The notes under the pieces were generated by a model, which saw only the letters and a program-made list of their open reading frames with translations, searched no databases and was not told where the DNA came from. Shown piece by piece: positions 1-10,814 of a DNA stretch of 64,000 nt (positions are counted from its first letter, which is position 1; every line of letters begins with the position of its first letter). Source of the DNA: Adineta steineri (lineage: Eukaryota; Rotifera; Eurotatoria; Adinetida; Adinetidae); contig CAJNOI010000124.1 of the NCBI GenBank assembly GCA_905250115.1, positions 65,522 to 129,521 on the forward strand. The letters are read 5' to 3'. The position numbers were made by a program, and so were the translations under genes.

Positions 1-828
1 TCTTCATTAGTTATTAATTGTATTGTATGTGGTATCATGATTATATTATCTATTTTTTCATTTAAAAATGTTCGTCATATTCGTGCTATACCAATACGTC
101 AATTACGTACACAACTTCGAATAATGACAAAGAAAGATTTTCAATTACTTCGATGTCTTTTTGCTCATGATATTATTTATATTATTTTCAGTATTTCTAT
201 CAATATCTACAGTGGCGGCGGAGCGTGGAGGCTCAAGAGGCTTAAGCCTCACTTAGTTTTCAGCTCTTGAGGCTCAGCCTCAGTTATTTTTGAATTAGAT
301 ATTATCTTTTATTATTAGAATTTGTTATGTTCGGCAGCTAACATAATTAGATATATGTTCTGACATATCTATCTTATAATGCGGTTCACCTATTTTTTAT
401 ATATTTTTATTTTCACGTTGACCGTCGTATTTTTTACTGAGGTATAATAAAAAGAAGACTTAAATTTTACTTCATGTAGTAATAAAAGTTCAAAGTAGAA
501 AACAATATTGTGAGCCTCACTTAGGTTAATGAGGCTCCGCCGCCCTTGAATATCTATTATGTTTATAATGCAGCAACACAAAAACAAACACGTACATCAT
601 TAAGACAAGCTATCGAAAGTTTTTCACTTAATTTTCTTTCTTGTCTACATGATATTCCTTATTGTGGCAGTTTTTTTTATATTTATAGTTGTATCAAAAG
701 CATTTCGAACTGAATTGAAACGAATAGTTTACAAGATATTTGGAAAAAATATAATCGCCCTCCGAGAAGAAGACAATCGACAAGAAAATGTTGTTGATGT
801 TGTAAACACTATTGTACCAATAGTTTGA
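1..828 (+). pseudogene. 3' part of a class-A-like GPCR gene, interrupted by a hAT MITE
   Basis: The window opens inside TM5 of a seven-helix receptor. Frame 1 reads a hydrophobic helix, a basic loop (RQLRTQLRIM) and TM6. Coding breaks off at position 209 where a 339-bp transposon sits and resumes at 549 with TM7. The tail ends KAFRTELKRI, closely matching the tail KTFRAELKRI of the intact GPCR at 12 kb, so both belong to one family. Without the insert and one copy of its target duplication the frame is continuous. Near 670-677 a run of eight T shifts the frame; with seven T the TM7-helix 8 junction would read normally. The gene therefore carries an insertion and a frame slip and is probably dead. 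The 5' part lies outside the window. A sequencing indel could explain the T-run but not the insertion. Confidence 0.8.
210..548. mobile_element. 339-bp hAT-type MITE inserted in the GPCR
   Basis: Ends are 15-bp inverted repeats: CAGTGGCGGCGGAGC on the left and the complement of CAAGGGCGGCGGAGC on the right (two mismatches). The 8-bp duplication AATATCTA flanks it at 202-209 and 549-556. Eight-bp duplications and CAG-like ends are hallmarks of the hAT superfamily. Subterminal GAGGCTCA/TGAGCCTC motifs repeat in inverted form. No coding capacity, so it is non-autonomous. The perfect duplication suggests a recent insertion. Confidence 0.88.
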
Positions 829-1214
829 TTCATAAATAAACGAACTTTCCATATACACCCTTAAGATCTATTCGATTGGATTTGTTGTTAGAAAAGGTTA
901 ATTAAAAACTTTGTCGGGCATTTACAAAAATGTTTGTATAGAAGTAATGTTTATGACTTATGATATGACAGAATAAAAGACCAACATTTTTACGGTGTCA
1001 TCCGATATGAGAAAAATAAAAAGTAAAGCATCATTTTGTCCTATCATACTTACGTGTAATATTTGTTATATAAATATAAGACTAAAGGCATACCATTTTT
1101 TACGTTGAAGATAATATTACTTATCTTTTGTTCTTCATATAAATAATATGCAAATATAAAGTAATTTCGAACAATAATTCGTTCTTTTTAGTTTAACTTT
1201 TGAAACAATTTAAT
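829..1214. other. Intergenic, AT-rich
   Basis: Spacer between the GPCR pseudogene and the kelch gene. It probably holds the 5' leader and promoter of the kelch gene. No repeat, RNA gene or convincing ORF seen. Confidence 0.6.
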
Positions 1215-2675
1215 ATGGTAGAAAATCAGGGTTACACTGAGTTTGCTATGGAAAATAATCGTGCTCACAAATGGTGGCATCACAGATGGATTAAGCTCAT
1301 CTGTATATCTTTCATCATTATAACAATTTTTGCAGTGACACTCTCTCTAGTCTTAAAATTTGTCATTCTTGCACCAAAGAAGTCAGAAACTACTACGATA
1401 TTACCGTCAACTACAACATCAGCGCAAACACCTCTAACAACAACAATGATAACTACAACTACTGCAGCAACAGCATCCATAACGACCACAATAGGAACGA
1501 CAACAATAACTACAACTACAATTGCTACAGCGATAACATCTCTAACGACCACAATAACAACAACATCCCTAACAACCACAATAGCAACAACGACAATAAC
1601 AACAACAACTACGACCACAACTCAACAGTTAGGTGAGGTTTAAAGTAGTGCTAAGTTTAAAACTTCCATACATTATTATTTCCGTTCAGAATGGACAAAT
1701 ACCGGTAGTACGATTCAAGCGCGACTTGGTCACATAGCGTTCGTTTTAAGAAATGGAAAAGTATTAATTATTGGTGGATATTATGATGGTCATCTAAATA
1801 GTTCTGAGTTATATGATCCATCAACAGGTATTTGGACAAGTACTGGAAGCATGATTAATGCACGATCTGACTTCGCAGCATCTCTATTAACAAATGGAAA
1901 AGTATTAGTTACTGGTGGACGGATCGGTGATAGTGATCGTCTAAATAGTACTGAGTTGTATGATTTAACAACAGGTATGTGGACAGCTACAAGTGACTTG
2001 AATATTCCACGATCTGATCACACAGTATCCGTATTATCAGATGGAAAAATATTAGTTGCTGGTGGATTCTATAACCATCGTCTAAATAGTGCTGAATTGT
2101 ATGATCCAGAAACAGAAATTTGGACAACTACTGGTAGTCTAAATTATGCACGAGCTGGCCACACAGCGTCCGTATTACCCAATGGAAACGTATTAGTTAC
2201 TGGTGGATCTGGCGATAATTTTCTTATTTTAAATAGTGCTGAGCTGTATGATCCAAATACAGGAATTTGGACAACTACTGATAGCATGATTGACGCACGA
2301 GAAGATCACAGAGCATCTGTATTAGCAAATGGAAAAGTATTAGTTACTGGTGGACAGAATGATAATATTCTAAAGAGTTGTATATTATATGATTGGTCAA
2401 CAGGAACTTGGACAAATACTACTAGTATGAACCATGAACGATGGGATCACACATCATCCGTATTAACCGATGGAAAAGTATTAGTTACTGGTGGAATTGG
2501 TGATGATTATTTAAATGATGTTGAGTTGTATGATCCATCCACAGCAACTTGGACCACTATTGCTAGTATGAATCATGGACGTCGATGGCACACAGCATCC
2601 ATACTAACAAATGATAAAGTGCTAGTTACTGCTGGATATAATGGTCATGCTATGAACAATGCGGAACTATATTGA
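1215..2675 (+). CDS. Membrane-anchored Thr-stalk kelch beta-propeller protein
   Basis: Two exons, 1215-1632 and 1690-2675, with a 57-bp GT-AG intron; predicted 467 residues. The first ATG in frame is at 1215. About 27 cytosolic residues (rich in H and W) are followed by one TM helix (LICISFIIITIFAVTLSLVL), then about 70 residues nearly all Thr/Ala/Ile encoded by ACA/ACT/ACG triplets, giving a likely O-glycosylated stalk in a type II protein. Exon 2 encodes seven kelch units of about 47 residues with consensus NGKVLVTGG, SAELYDP and WTTTGSM, enough for a seven-bladed propeller. This consensus is closest to bacterial kelch-repeat proteins (Myxococcus/Planctomycete style) rather than animal BTB-kelch proteins, so bacterial ancestry of the propeller is plausible but unproven. 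Binding partner unknown; probably an extracellular recognition protein. Confidence 0.82.
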
Positions 2676-2732
2676 ACATTACAAACTAATTAGCACTATA
2701 AACGACTTTTGACCTTTAACACGATTAATTTA

Positions 2733-2785
2733 TTGAGGGTGTGGGCGTAAATATGTAAAGAACACATCTACACCGACACCCTCAA
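2733..2785. repeat. Telomere-like hairpin between convergent gene ends
   Basis: TTGAGGGTGTGGGCGTA pairs with TACACCGACACCCTCAA across a short AT loop. It lies between the 3' ends of the kelch and GT69 genes. It is the clearest small copy of the recurring GTGTGGG hairpin family in this window. Confidence 0.75.
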
Positions 2786-2856
2786 CGTATCTTTCAAATC
2801 ACATTTAATAAAAAGTTTATTTCAAGATAAAACAAAACATATATAGGAACTACTGT

Positions 2857-3774
2857 TTAATCTTCTATTAACCAGTAATACCAATCCGTAAAAATATTAA
2901 CAGGTCCCATACAATATTTGTGAAGATAATAAAATATAGGTGAATAAGCTACTTTGACATTTGGATTAATATAAATGCGATTGAACCCTAATTTCCAAAA
3001 ATCTTTACATATAAAATAACATTCTGATTCCATAGTTTCATCTAGTTGATTTTGTCGAAAAAATACGTTATGATTTATAAATGGAGCAGCTTTCATTATA
3101 ACCATTCCATTCCATCCACTAAATACACGAACTGGCAATCCATTTCGTACTAATTTTTGATCGACTGGATTCTTAAAATATGGATAATAATTCATCAAAT
3201 TGCTCTTGTTGAAATCTCTAGACACCAACACATCATAAAAAGCATAATAGAAGTCAACTCCACAAGCAAAGTCATACTCCATACTATTTGTATTGATTAA
3301 ATTGATAACATCTGATACTTTATAATAAATATCATTTAAAAATATAATTCTCGTATCAATTGCGTTCCATTTTAAGTTGTACAATGGCTCTAATGCTTCA
3401 TTTCGAATTTCTGATAAATAATTAAATCTATGAAATGACTTTTGAATTATTTTTTTAATTATAATTGTGTTTTGAATATTAGCTTCATTTAACTTTATTT
3501 TAAAAGCATTTAGTTGAGAGATAGTATTATCTGTACTATCACCATTTTCCATAATTGAAACAAAAACATTTGGAGGCTTAAGTTCATTGATTAATAAAAG
3601 TAGTTCTTGTGTCCAGTTATCAAGTATCTTTGAATTGTTAAATAAACAGGCAGCAATATACCAGTTATATCTTACTTTTGATTTAATTACATTCTTTTTC
3701 GAAGGTATTATAGAATGTAAAAAGTAAGAACTAACAACTATTATCATATATATAATAAATTTTCTTCTACCCAT
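2857..3774 (-). CDS. GT69-family (CAP59/CMT1-like) glycosyltransferase
   Basis: Single exon, 305 residues. An N-terminal signal anchor (about residues 5-20) marks a type II Golgi enzyme. The body matches the fungal CAP59/alpha-1,3-mannosyltransferase family: the early block NVFVSIMENGDSTDNT, then IIFLNDIYY, then FACGVDFYYAFYDV with RDF, then a VRVFSGWNGMV block, and the late ESECYFICKDFWKLG block corresponding to the family's ESEC motif. Known members transfer mannose to capsule or glycan acceptors in basidiomycetes; substrate here unknown. No introns and a mainly fungal family suggest acquisition from fungi, a common route in bdelloids, but this is inference. It is tail-to-tail with the kelch gene. 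Confidence 0.8.
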   Translation of the reverse strand: MGRRKFIIYMIIVVSSYFLHSIIPSKKNVIKSKVRYNWYIAACLFNNSKILDNWTQELLLLINELKPPNVFVSIMENGDSTDNTISQLNAFKIKLNEANIQNTIIIKKIIQKSFHRFNYLSEIRNEALEPLYNLKWNAIDTRIIFLNDIYYKVSDVINLINTNSMEYDFACGVDFYYAFYDVLVSRDFNKSNLMNYYPYFKNPVDQKLVRNGLPVRVFSGWNGMVIMKAAPFINHNVFFRQNQLDETMESECYFICKDFWKLGFNRIYINPNVKVAYSPIFYYLHKYCMGPVNIFTDWYYWLIED

Positions 3775-5340
3775 TCATAGATTTTATAACTATTTAATCA
3801 AAATCTTTGCAATTTATTTGATTTGAACACGATGTATTGAATATTAAAACTTGTCTCTGTTTTTATAGAGTTCAGAATATATATTTATAATCAATTATTT
3901 CAATAATATCAGTTCTGAGTTTCAATCTAAAAATCAAATACATTGAAGAAATTTCTGCAGTTATGATACCGAAAATCGAGTCTATACAGTACTCTAAACT
4001 ACATTCTTACCGTTGTCATGCGTACCTTTCTTTCTCAAGAAATGTTTCTTAATGTACATATAACATTTTATGCACAATTGCCATAAAAAAACAGTGAATG
4101 TCGATTAGCTTATGAGTAGTTCTTTTTCTTTTTCTTTCTGTGTTAGAAGATTTATTTTTTATGCGTATTGGTGCCGATTTGGACACTTATTTTTCACTCT
4201 GTCTCATGACGAACGAAGCATGTCAACTACTTTCGATTTATTTTCAATCACGATTACGAAGCGTTTCTCTCCAAAAACAACACACATACAGTATTGTTGA
4301 GAATGAGAAGTGACTACCATCCTTAGAGTAAAAACAGCTACTATAACTAGTTTCATATCGACCGAGACTTTGTTAAATATAGTATATGTTACTGATGTCT
4401 TAAAATGGAAGATGTGACTTGCAAATAAAAAATACTATTCATCTAAAATGATAGAAACTATATGTACTTTACGTTGACGAAGAAAAAAAAATTGAGAGTG
4501 GGTATGGAGGTGTATGTTCAACTTGCTTTTCATTCACATCCTCAAGATCTTTATTATAAACAAGCAGTTGATATATTCCAAGGTACAAGTGATCTGTAGT
4601 CCAAGCATACTGCAGACTATTAACTAGAATGTTCTATTAACGATTTTGCGATGAAAATATCTTCTGATTCCGAACCAGTTCAGTGATTCATCAATGATAT
4701 AAAACCAGTTGTTCAATAACGTGGGTGTAGGTAGTTGAGTAAGAATATGATGTAATTACTGTGCATACCCACATCTTTACCTTTTATTATACCATTTTTT
4801 ATTTCCTTTTCTCTGTCTGGAATATAAAAGTCTGTTCTTTATAATAAAATCATCTTTCTAGATATAAATTGTTGCCGTTTGTCGTCACATTAAAACATAA
4901 TGAGAATAAGCAGATTACAGTGAAAGACTTGATAAGTTCAATTAGTATCACCATTCATTTTGATCGTTTGCAGACATAAAAAGTATTTTTAAAATATCTA
5001 AAGGAGAAAAATCATATGTTCTTGTAATTTCTTGATTGACAGGTGTTTAATCTACTGAATACAAGGTGGAAATTACCGATGAAGAATAGAGAAAAGGAAA
5101 AAAAATGTACACGTTGATCAAAAGAAATCAGAACAAGAAAATCGTCAGATAACAAATGATAGGTTACTTTTCTTGATACAGTGACAGCGCTGCTAGTTTA
5201 CTTGAACTGAACTTCATCTAGAACAACTGGTTTCAATTCGATCTCTAGTGGGCATGACAACAAGAAAAATTAATTTTTTTTTCAACAATTTTAGAAATAA
5301 ATCTGTTAGAAAATATTCAACAACAGCAAAATTATTCTAA
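3775..5340. other. Intergenic with two weak TG/CA hairpins
   Basis: No gene recognised; a 62-codon ORF at 4112-4300 is Ser/Phe-rich without family resemblance. Two imperfect hairpins lie at about 4491-4556 (GAGAGTGGGTATGG pairing loosely with CACATCCTCAAG) and 4722-4775 (GTGGGTGTAGG with CATACCCACAT). The last few hundred bases probably hold the promoter and leader of nuclear receptor 1. Confidence 0.5.
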
Positions 5341-6945
5341 ATGACATTCAGACAACCATTTGTAATATCAGCAGAGATTAATTATAATAAATCTTTATCT
5401 AAAACAAACTTCTGCAAAGTATGTGGTGATGAAGCACGGATTAATAATTATGGTGCCTTCTCTTGCCATTCATGTAAAACATTTTTTCGTCGCAATGGTT
5501 TTCGTCCTGAAGTTTGTGGTTTAAAGTATTTTTACACCAGATTTCTAATAAAATGTGCCTTTCTTTTAAATAGATTGTTCGTCCATGTCAAAACAATGGA
5601 CAATGTCAAGTGAATAAAGTAACACGAAAATTGTGTACTGCATGTCGTCTTTGCAAATTTTTTGCAGTTGGTATGCACTCGGATTTAATTCGTAAACCAG
5701 ATCATCGTATTAGAAAGAATTCGTCTTCAATTAAATATGAGACGACTGAATTTTCAGATCATGCAGCGATAAGAGTATGTATACATTGATAATAAATGTG
5801 CAAACAAGCGCATGATATAAGAATGAGTTTGATTTTATTCTGGATATTTTTTAGAAAACTCCGTCGAGACATGGAAGAATCGTATCACTTCTTTGTTTTC
5901 TTCTTCTTTGACAAGTATACTCAATTTTGAGTACCAGTATATATCCAAAGTGTCGCGTATAGATAAGGAGAAAGACCAAGTATCTGAAGCAAAAGAATAA
6001 GGTAATATAGGAAAATTCCAATGATAAATATCACCACATCACAAAAATAAAGATAATAATGACAATACTCGGGAAATATATGTAATTCAAAATTTATTTA
6101 TATCATTGATCTCTCTTCTGTTTTAGTCTGTATCGCAATTACCAACATTGGATCTTCTCAATCACGATCGATCTTCACTCACTACATCTCAATGGACATT
6201 GTTCTCAAATGTTCTGCATGCTCATGACAGATTTAGTTTGATGTCGACATTACATCATATACTGAACAGATTATCTTCGTCGTATCATGGAGCCCGTTTT
6301 AACGAAGCAAATGCTGTTGAAACGATCGGCGCTATGTACATATCTATGGAATCATTCATTAGTTGTACACCTGATTTTCAAGTGCTCAGTGTAAATGAAC
6401 AACAATCTCTTCTCAAACGAAATTTGCATTGCATCGGTAGTTCTTGTAGTAATTTTCTCTTTCGCGACGCTCATTTTCTTAATAATCCTGAATGCTTTCA
6501 AATTTATAGAAGAGCCTACGGATCGGAAATGACTAATCAAGCATATCATCTCACTAAACAACTAGATCTTGATTCCACACTAATCAAATTTATGCTCATT
6601 ATAGTTGCATTCTCTTCAAATTCTTTTCTTGTGGATATAGACGAAAATATTCATAATGATAGTCTTCTATTGGGTACATTTCGTTTATTCGGAAGTCAAA
6701 ATGTTTATGTGGAACTTCTATGGAAATATATGGAATATCGATATGGTTATTCTGAAACAGTAATTCGCTTTGCTGGACTTGTCAAGCATGTACTCAGTAT
6801 GATTAAACATGCAGCAAATATTTATATAAGCAATGAGATTCATCATGATTTCGTTGCTGAAGTCGTGGAAAAAACAAATGAAACACTCATTAAAAATCAA
6901 AATGAATTGGTACCATTATGGGGAAAGCCATTATTAGCTAATTAA
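5341..6945 (+). CDS. Nuclear receptor 1 (zinc-finger DBD plus ligand-binding domain)
   Basis: Three exons: 5341-5511, 5574-5774 and 6127-6945; predicted 396 residues. The DNA-binding domain spans about residues 25-92 with all eight zinc cysteines (CKVC...CHSC; CQNNGQC...CTAC). The P-box is CHSCKTFFRR instead of the usual CEGCKGFFRR, so DNA specificity is likely changed. The region after exon 2 forms a helical ligand-binding domain with SLTTSQWTLFSN, a C-terminal LWKYMEYRYGY helix and GLVKHVLSM. It resembles nuclear receptor 2 at 16.3 kb (shared LTTSQWTL and WKYLNYRYG), so both come from one expanded lineage-specific subfamily. Ligand unknown. Intron 2 (352 bp) is long for this genome and could hide a small exon. 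Confidence 0.85.
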
Positions 6946-7525
6946 CATTAATTTCTTTTTCTCGATTGTAACATTTTATCCTATTGAATTCGTAGAAATA
7001 TTGTCAAGAGAAAATCGTCTTCTTAATTTTTAATAGTATACTTATCTGTTGAAATAAATAAAATGAAAAAGGGTGTCGGTGTGGTTGTGAATATAGAAGA
7101 AATATCCACACTCTTTTCTTGTTTGTCATCAAGCGAATAGCATGCACATAGACAAGGATATTCGCGGAAGAACGAGACGCGGCTTTGACTTGCAATCTAA
7201 TAGATAAGAGATATACCTTTACACATTGTGTGCTGTAAAACTTGTTTTGAAATTTGATAATGCATCAACCTTCTTACACAACTGGGAGTAAAAGAAAAGA
7301 GCGTCAGTGGGTTTTTTCCCAGTATCTTCAGCTCAATAAAAACAGAGTCGTGTGCACATAGAACACGCATTGAAGTAGAATCAGCGTTCTGATTAAGATT
7401 GTCTGTATAACAGTACTGTTTCTATTCATTTCTTTTTCTTATTCTATTACCATTATCTACATAAAGATATTGTTTTTTCTAGATTTGATTCATTTCTTCC
7501 ATTTTTCTAAACAAACAACGCTGTT
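6946..7525. other. Intergenic with hairpin
   Basis: AATAAA-type 3' signals lie near 7053. At about 7068-7112 GGGTGTCGGTGTGG pairs with ATCCACACTC, another copy of the TG/CA hairpin family. The rest is the likely promoter of the RRM-CCCH-kinase gene; nothing else recognised. Confidence 0.5.
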
Positions 7526-10500
7526 ATGACATCTTCAGTGATCACTCCACGTGGCTTGACATTTTACGACGTCAGTATACACATACCGGATAAACTCATT
7601 TCGAAATTTTTGAAGAAACATCTTCCTAATGCTGAATGGACGATAAAATCGGGAACTTCTTATCGCAAGCCTTTGCCTCATGTTTTTACTCATAACAATG
7701 CAACTTCGATCTCTACGACTGGTAGCAATGCGGAAGAGTACCGGCGCGTCTACATTACTCTGTCTCCACCAGAGACTGTCGATGAGTTTATGAGACAACG
7801 ACCCTTCAAGCTTAAGGGACAGCCATTGAGAATCACTCGAAGTCTGCCAAATTCGTATCGATTATATGATCGAAGTGTCACAGGTATGAAAATTCAGATC
7901 CAGCCAGTTGATAACAGTCATTCATTAACTAATAAACCCACTGAAAATGATTTGAGAAAGCACTTGCAACAGCATGGAACCATTCTTCATTTTAAGTGGA
8001 CGAATCCAGAACAAACAGAAGCACTATTTCAATTCAACGAGTAACAGAAATAGCTGACTTCTTGCTTCAATACATCAATCTTTTTCTTTTGTTTCAGCTT
8101 CGACGATGTCGATAAAAGCATTTTGTACAATCCATCGCTGACAATGAAAGGATGCAAAATTTATATGGAAAAATTTCGAACAGGTACGAGAAAACAACGA
8201 GAACCATCATTATTCTGACTATTTTTGATTTATTCAGATGAAGATTGTATCGTGTATGAGCATCCATACTGTATTCATGTCACTAATCTACCCATTCGCG
8301 TCACATGTGAAGAGCTCGCTGACATGTTTAAAGTGTCTATTACCTTTATTCTTATTCATCCTTGTTTCCAAATTGAACACTCCCATTCGACCAGCGGACG
8401 AACATCAAGTGAAGCATGGATCAAACGTATCGCTGATCAGCAAACAGCACACATGTTAGCTCGTAGCAATTCTGGAAAGATCATACGGAAAAGTATAGTT
8501 CAATGTAAAGCAATGCTTGAACCCATCGATGAAGAGGAATTGTGCATCAATTTTCAGAGAGGTCAATGTATCTATACAGCATACACCTGTCGATATAAAC
8601 ATTACAGTTGCTACGAACCAGATACTTGCGATGATCGATACTGTTGGTATGGACACAGTGAAAAACGGACAACAGTATCTTATAACCGCCCAATATACCG
8701 TAAGTGAGCAGTTAATTATCATCTCTTTATTGCATCTTTATTGATGAGCAGGTTTGGAAAATGCACGTTATCGTATCAAGTTGAGCAATCTTCCTGGCAA
8801 TGTCACACGCGAAGCTCTCATTAAACGGTTGGAACTAAATCAGAAAAATACACAGCATCTAGTTCTGGAACCAGTACATCATGAAAACGTCGATTCTCCA
8901 AGAACAGCCTATCTGATACGCCAACGAGCAGAAAATTGCGCTCGTCTATTTATGAATAGATGGCATAATACACCGTTCTCAGCGACAAAATCTCAAAAAA
9001 TTCAGTGTCAATTGGAAGTTAGCCAAGATCTCTTCGAATGGAATGATTTTAAAGATGAAACTCGATCGGTGAACAGTAGTCGATGTACATCACCAACGCG
9101 AAGCATTCACAGCAACTTTTCTAATAGAACGCGACCGGGACGACTGTATTCATCTGCCGCTAGTGTTAGTATCCCACAACAGAATATGCCCAGAAATATC
9201 AGTGCGGCTAGACAGTCACGTGTATCAAAACAGATCTCAACGAATCAGCCGACTGTTGCAAAAGGCAAACCTGTTATCAATTCGTGGAAATTGAGATCAG
9301 GTAAGATAAGAACCAGCACATATATGAAGTGTTGATTTTATTTATTTCAGTGACCGGATTTTATCCAATACCTTTGGATATGTTCAATACGTCTTTTCCA
9401 TGGCGCTGGACGAAGCAAATGGTACCTATAGATCAACTAGATCATGATCAATTGTATTGGATTGAGAGTACATCGAATAAAAAGATGAATGCAATAGCAA
9501 AAATCTATGTAACAAAAAATAATCCCACAGCATCGTTGCGAGCACAACGTGAGCTAATGGCTCTAGAACGTCTGACGAATCTGAGCTGCACACCAAAACT
9601 ATTAACTACCAATGTCAGAAATGATCCTTCACCCAACAAAGATCTCTGGACGACCATGAAATTGATAGACGGCGAAAGGCTATCTGATTATATCAAAAAT
9701 AATAAACCTGCTCTGAGAGAAGCCTTACAGATTACTCGACAACTGATAGGCGTCATCAAGCAGATTCATACTCATAATATCGTTCATCGGGATATTCAAC
9801 CAAAAAACATCCTCGTAGGACAACGAGGACAATCGAACGATATCTCTTTGGTATTGTTGAATTTCACCTCGGCTTGGATACACGATGACGCGGGCGTCGA
9901 TTTGGCAGACACCGTTGGCAATCAGTTGGGCAATCAATTTTATCGTGTACCACAATTTGAGGGAGCGGAGGGTACGACCAACAAGCAAATTCAAAAGTAT
10001 CAATGCGGCCCTACCATTGATACTTCGAGTATCTGTGCCATTCTCTTTTGGATGATTACTGATCATGAGCCGCGAGAATCACGTAATATCGATGACAAAG
10101 CACCACATCAATTACGAGATAATCCTGAATTAATCGAGGAAAGTATAAAGGATATCATAGGTATGATCTATTTTCTCAATAGTTTTTCACTTAATCACTG
10201 GTTATTTCACTATTGAAGGTTTTCACATCGACAAAAGCATTTACGACCATCTGGAGAAACATTTGACTCTGATCTTTGATCGTGGTTTTGCTGGTCCTGA
10301 TAATCAATGGTCAGTGAACGAACTCGATTACCATTGTCAGTTCTTTCTTGCCTTGCTCAATCATGGAAACGAGCAGGTCGATTATTTTTCGGTTTCAAAA
10401 AACGTGATCGATTATCCATCGATTTCCCTCGGCGACCCTATCTTTTATATCGTATCATTGATCTATCACTTGAAAAATAACTTGACGAGTCGTTACTGCA

Positions 10501-10814
10501 AATGTATGTGTTGGTCCACAAACGGAGAAAATCGATGGTCAATCCATGGCAACCAGATTGAAAACCATGATTTACTGATTTTTCGATATCAGCAAACAAC
10601 TCTTTCGCTCGATATCTATTGGAATGTGAAAATATTGACAGATTCGCGCTTTTCAATTCACCTCCAAGCAAACGGTCCTGATAAGATTGTCATCCAATTG
10701 CCTCTGGGTATTTCGTCTATCAATGCACCCACACATGATTTCGATACTCTCTTTAGAAATTTGGAAATGGATATAAAAGCGTTCATCGATGTTTTATTAC
10801 AATCAGTAGCATGA
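7526..10814 (+). CDS. RRM-like / CCCH zinc finger / kinase-like fusion protein
   Basis: Six exons: 7526-8040, 8098-8183, 8238-8699, 8752-9300, 9351-10160 and 10219-10814. Every junction is GT-AG and phase-compatible; total 1005 residues. The N-terminal half has repeated RRM-like strands (CIHVTNLPIRVTCEELADMF near residue 210; RIKLSNLPGNVTREALIKRL near 360). Between them, residues ~303-341 carry two CCCH-type fingers (C-x7-C-x6-C-x3-H, then C-x5-C-x4-C-x3-H). A Ser/Arg-rich linker follows. Residues ~565-830 form a kinase fold: Lys in NAIAKIYV (~587), HRDIQPKN (~683) and helix F DTSSICAILFW. The DFG motif is NFT (~707), losing the metal-binding Asp, so the domain is probably a pseudokinase. The last ~180 residues are unassigned. 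RNA binding is inferred; I do not recognise a named orthologue. Confidence 0.78.

Noticed and set aside
1280-1618. Minus-strand Val-rich ORF opposite the kelch Thr stalk
   Set aside because: It is the complement of ACA/ACT repeats; the plus strand has TM, stalk and propeller in one spliced frame.
4112-4300. 62-codon ORF in the 3.8-5.3 kb spacer
   Set aside because: No family, no splice context, low-complexity Ser/Phe.
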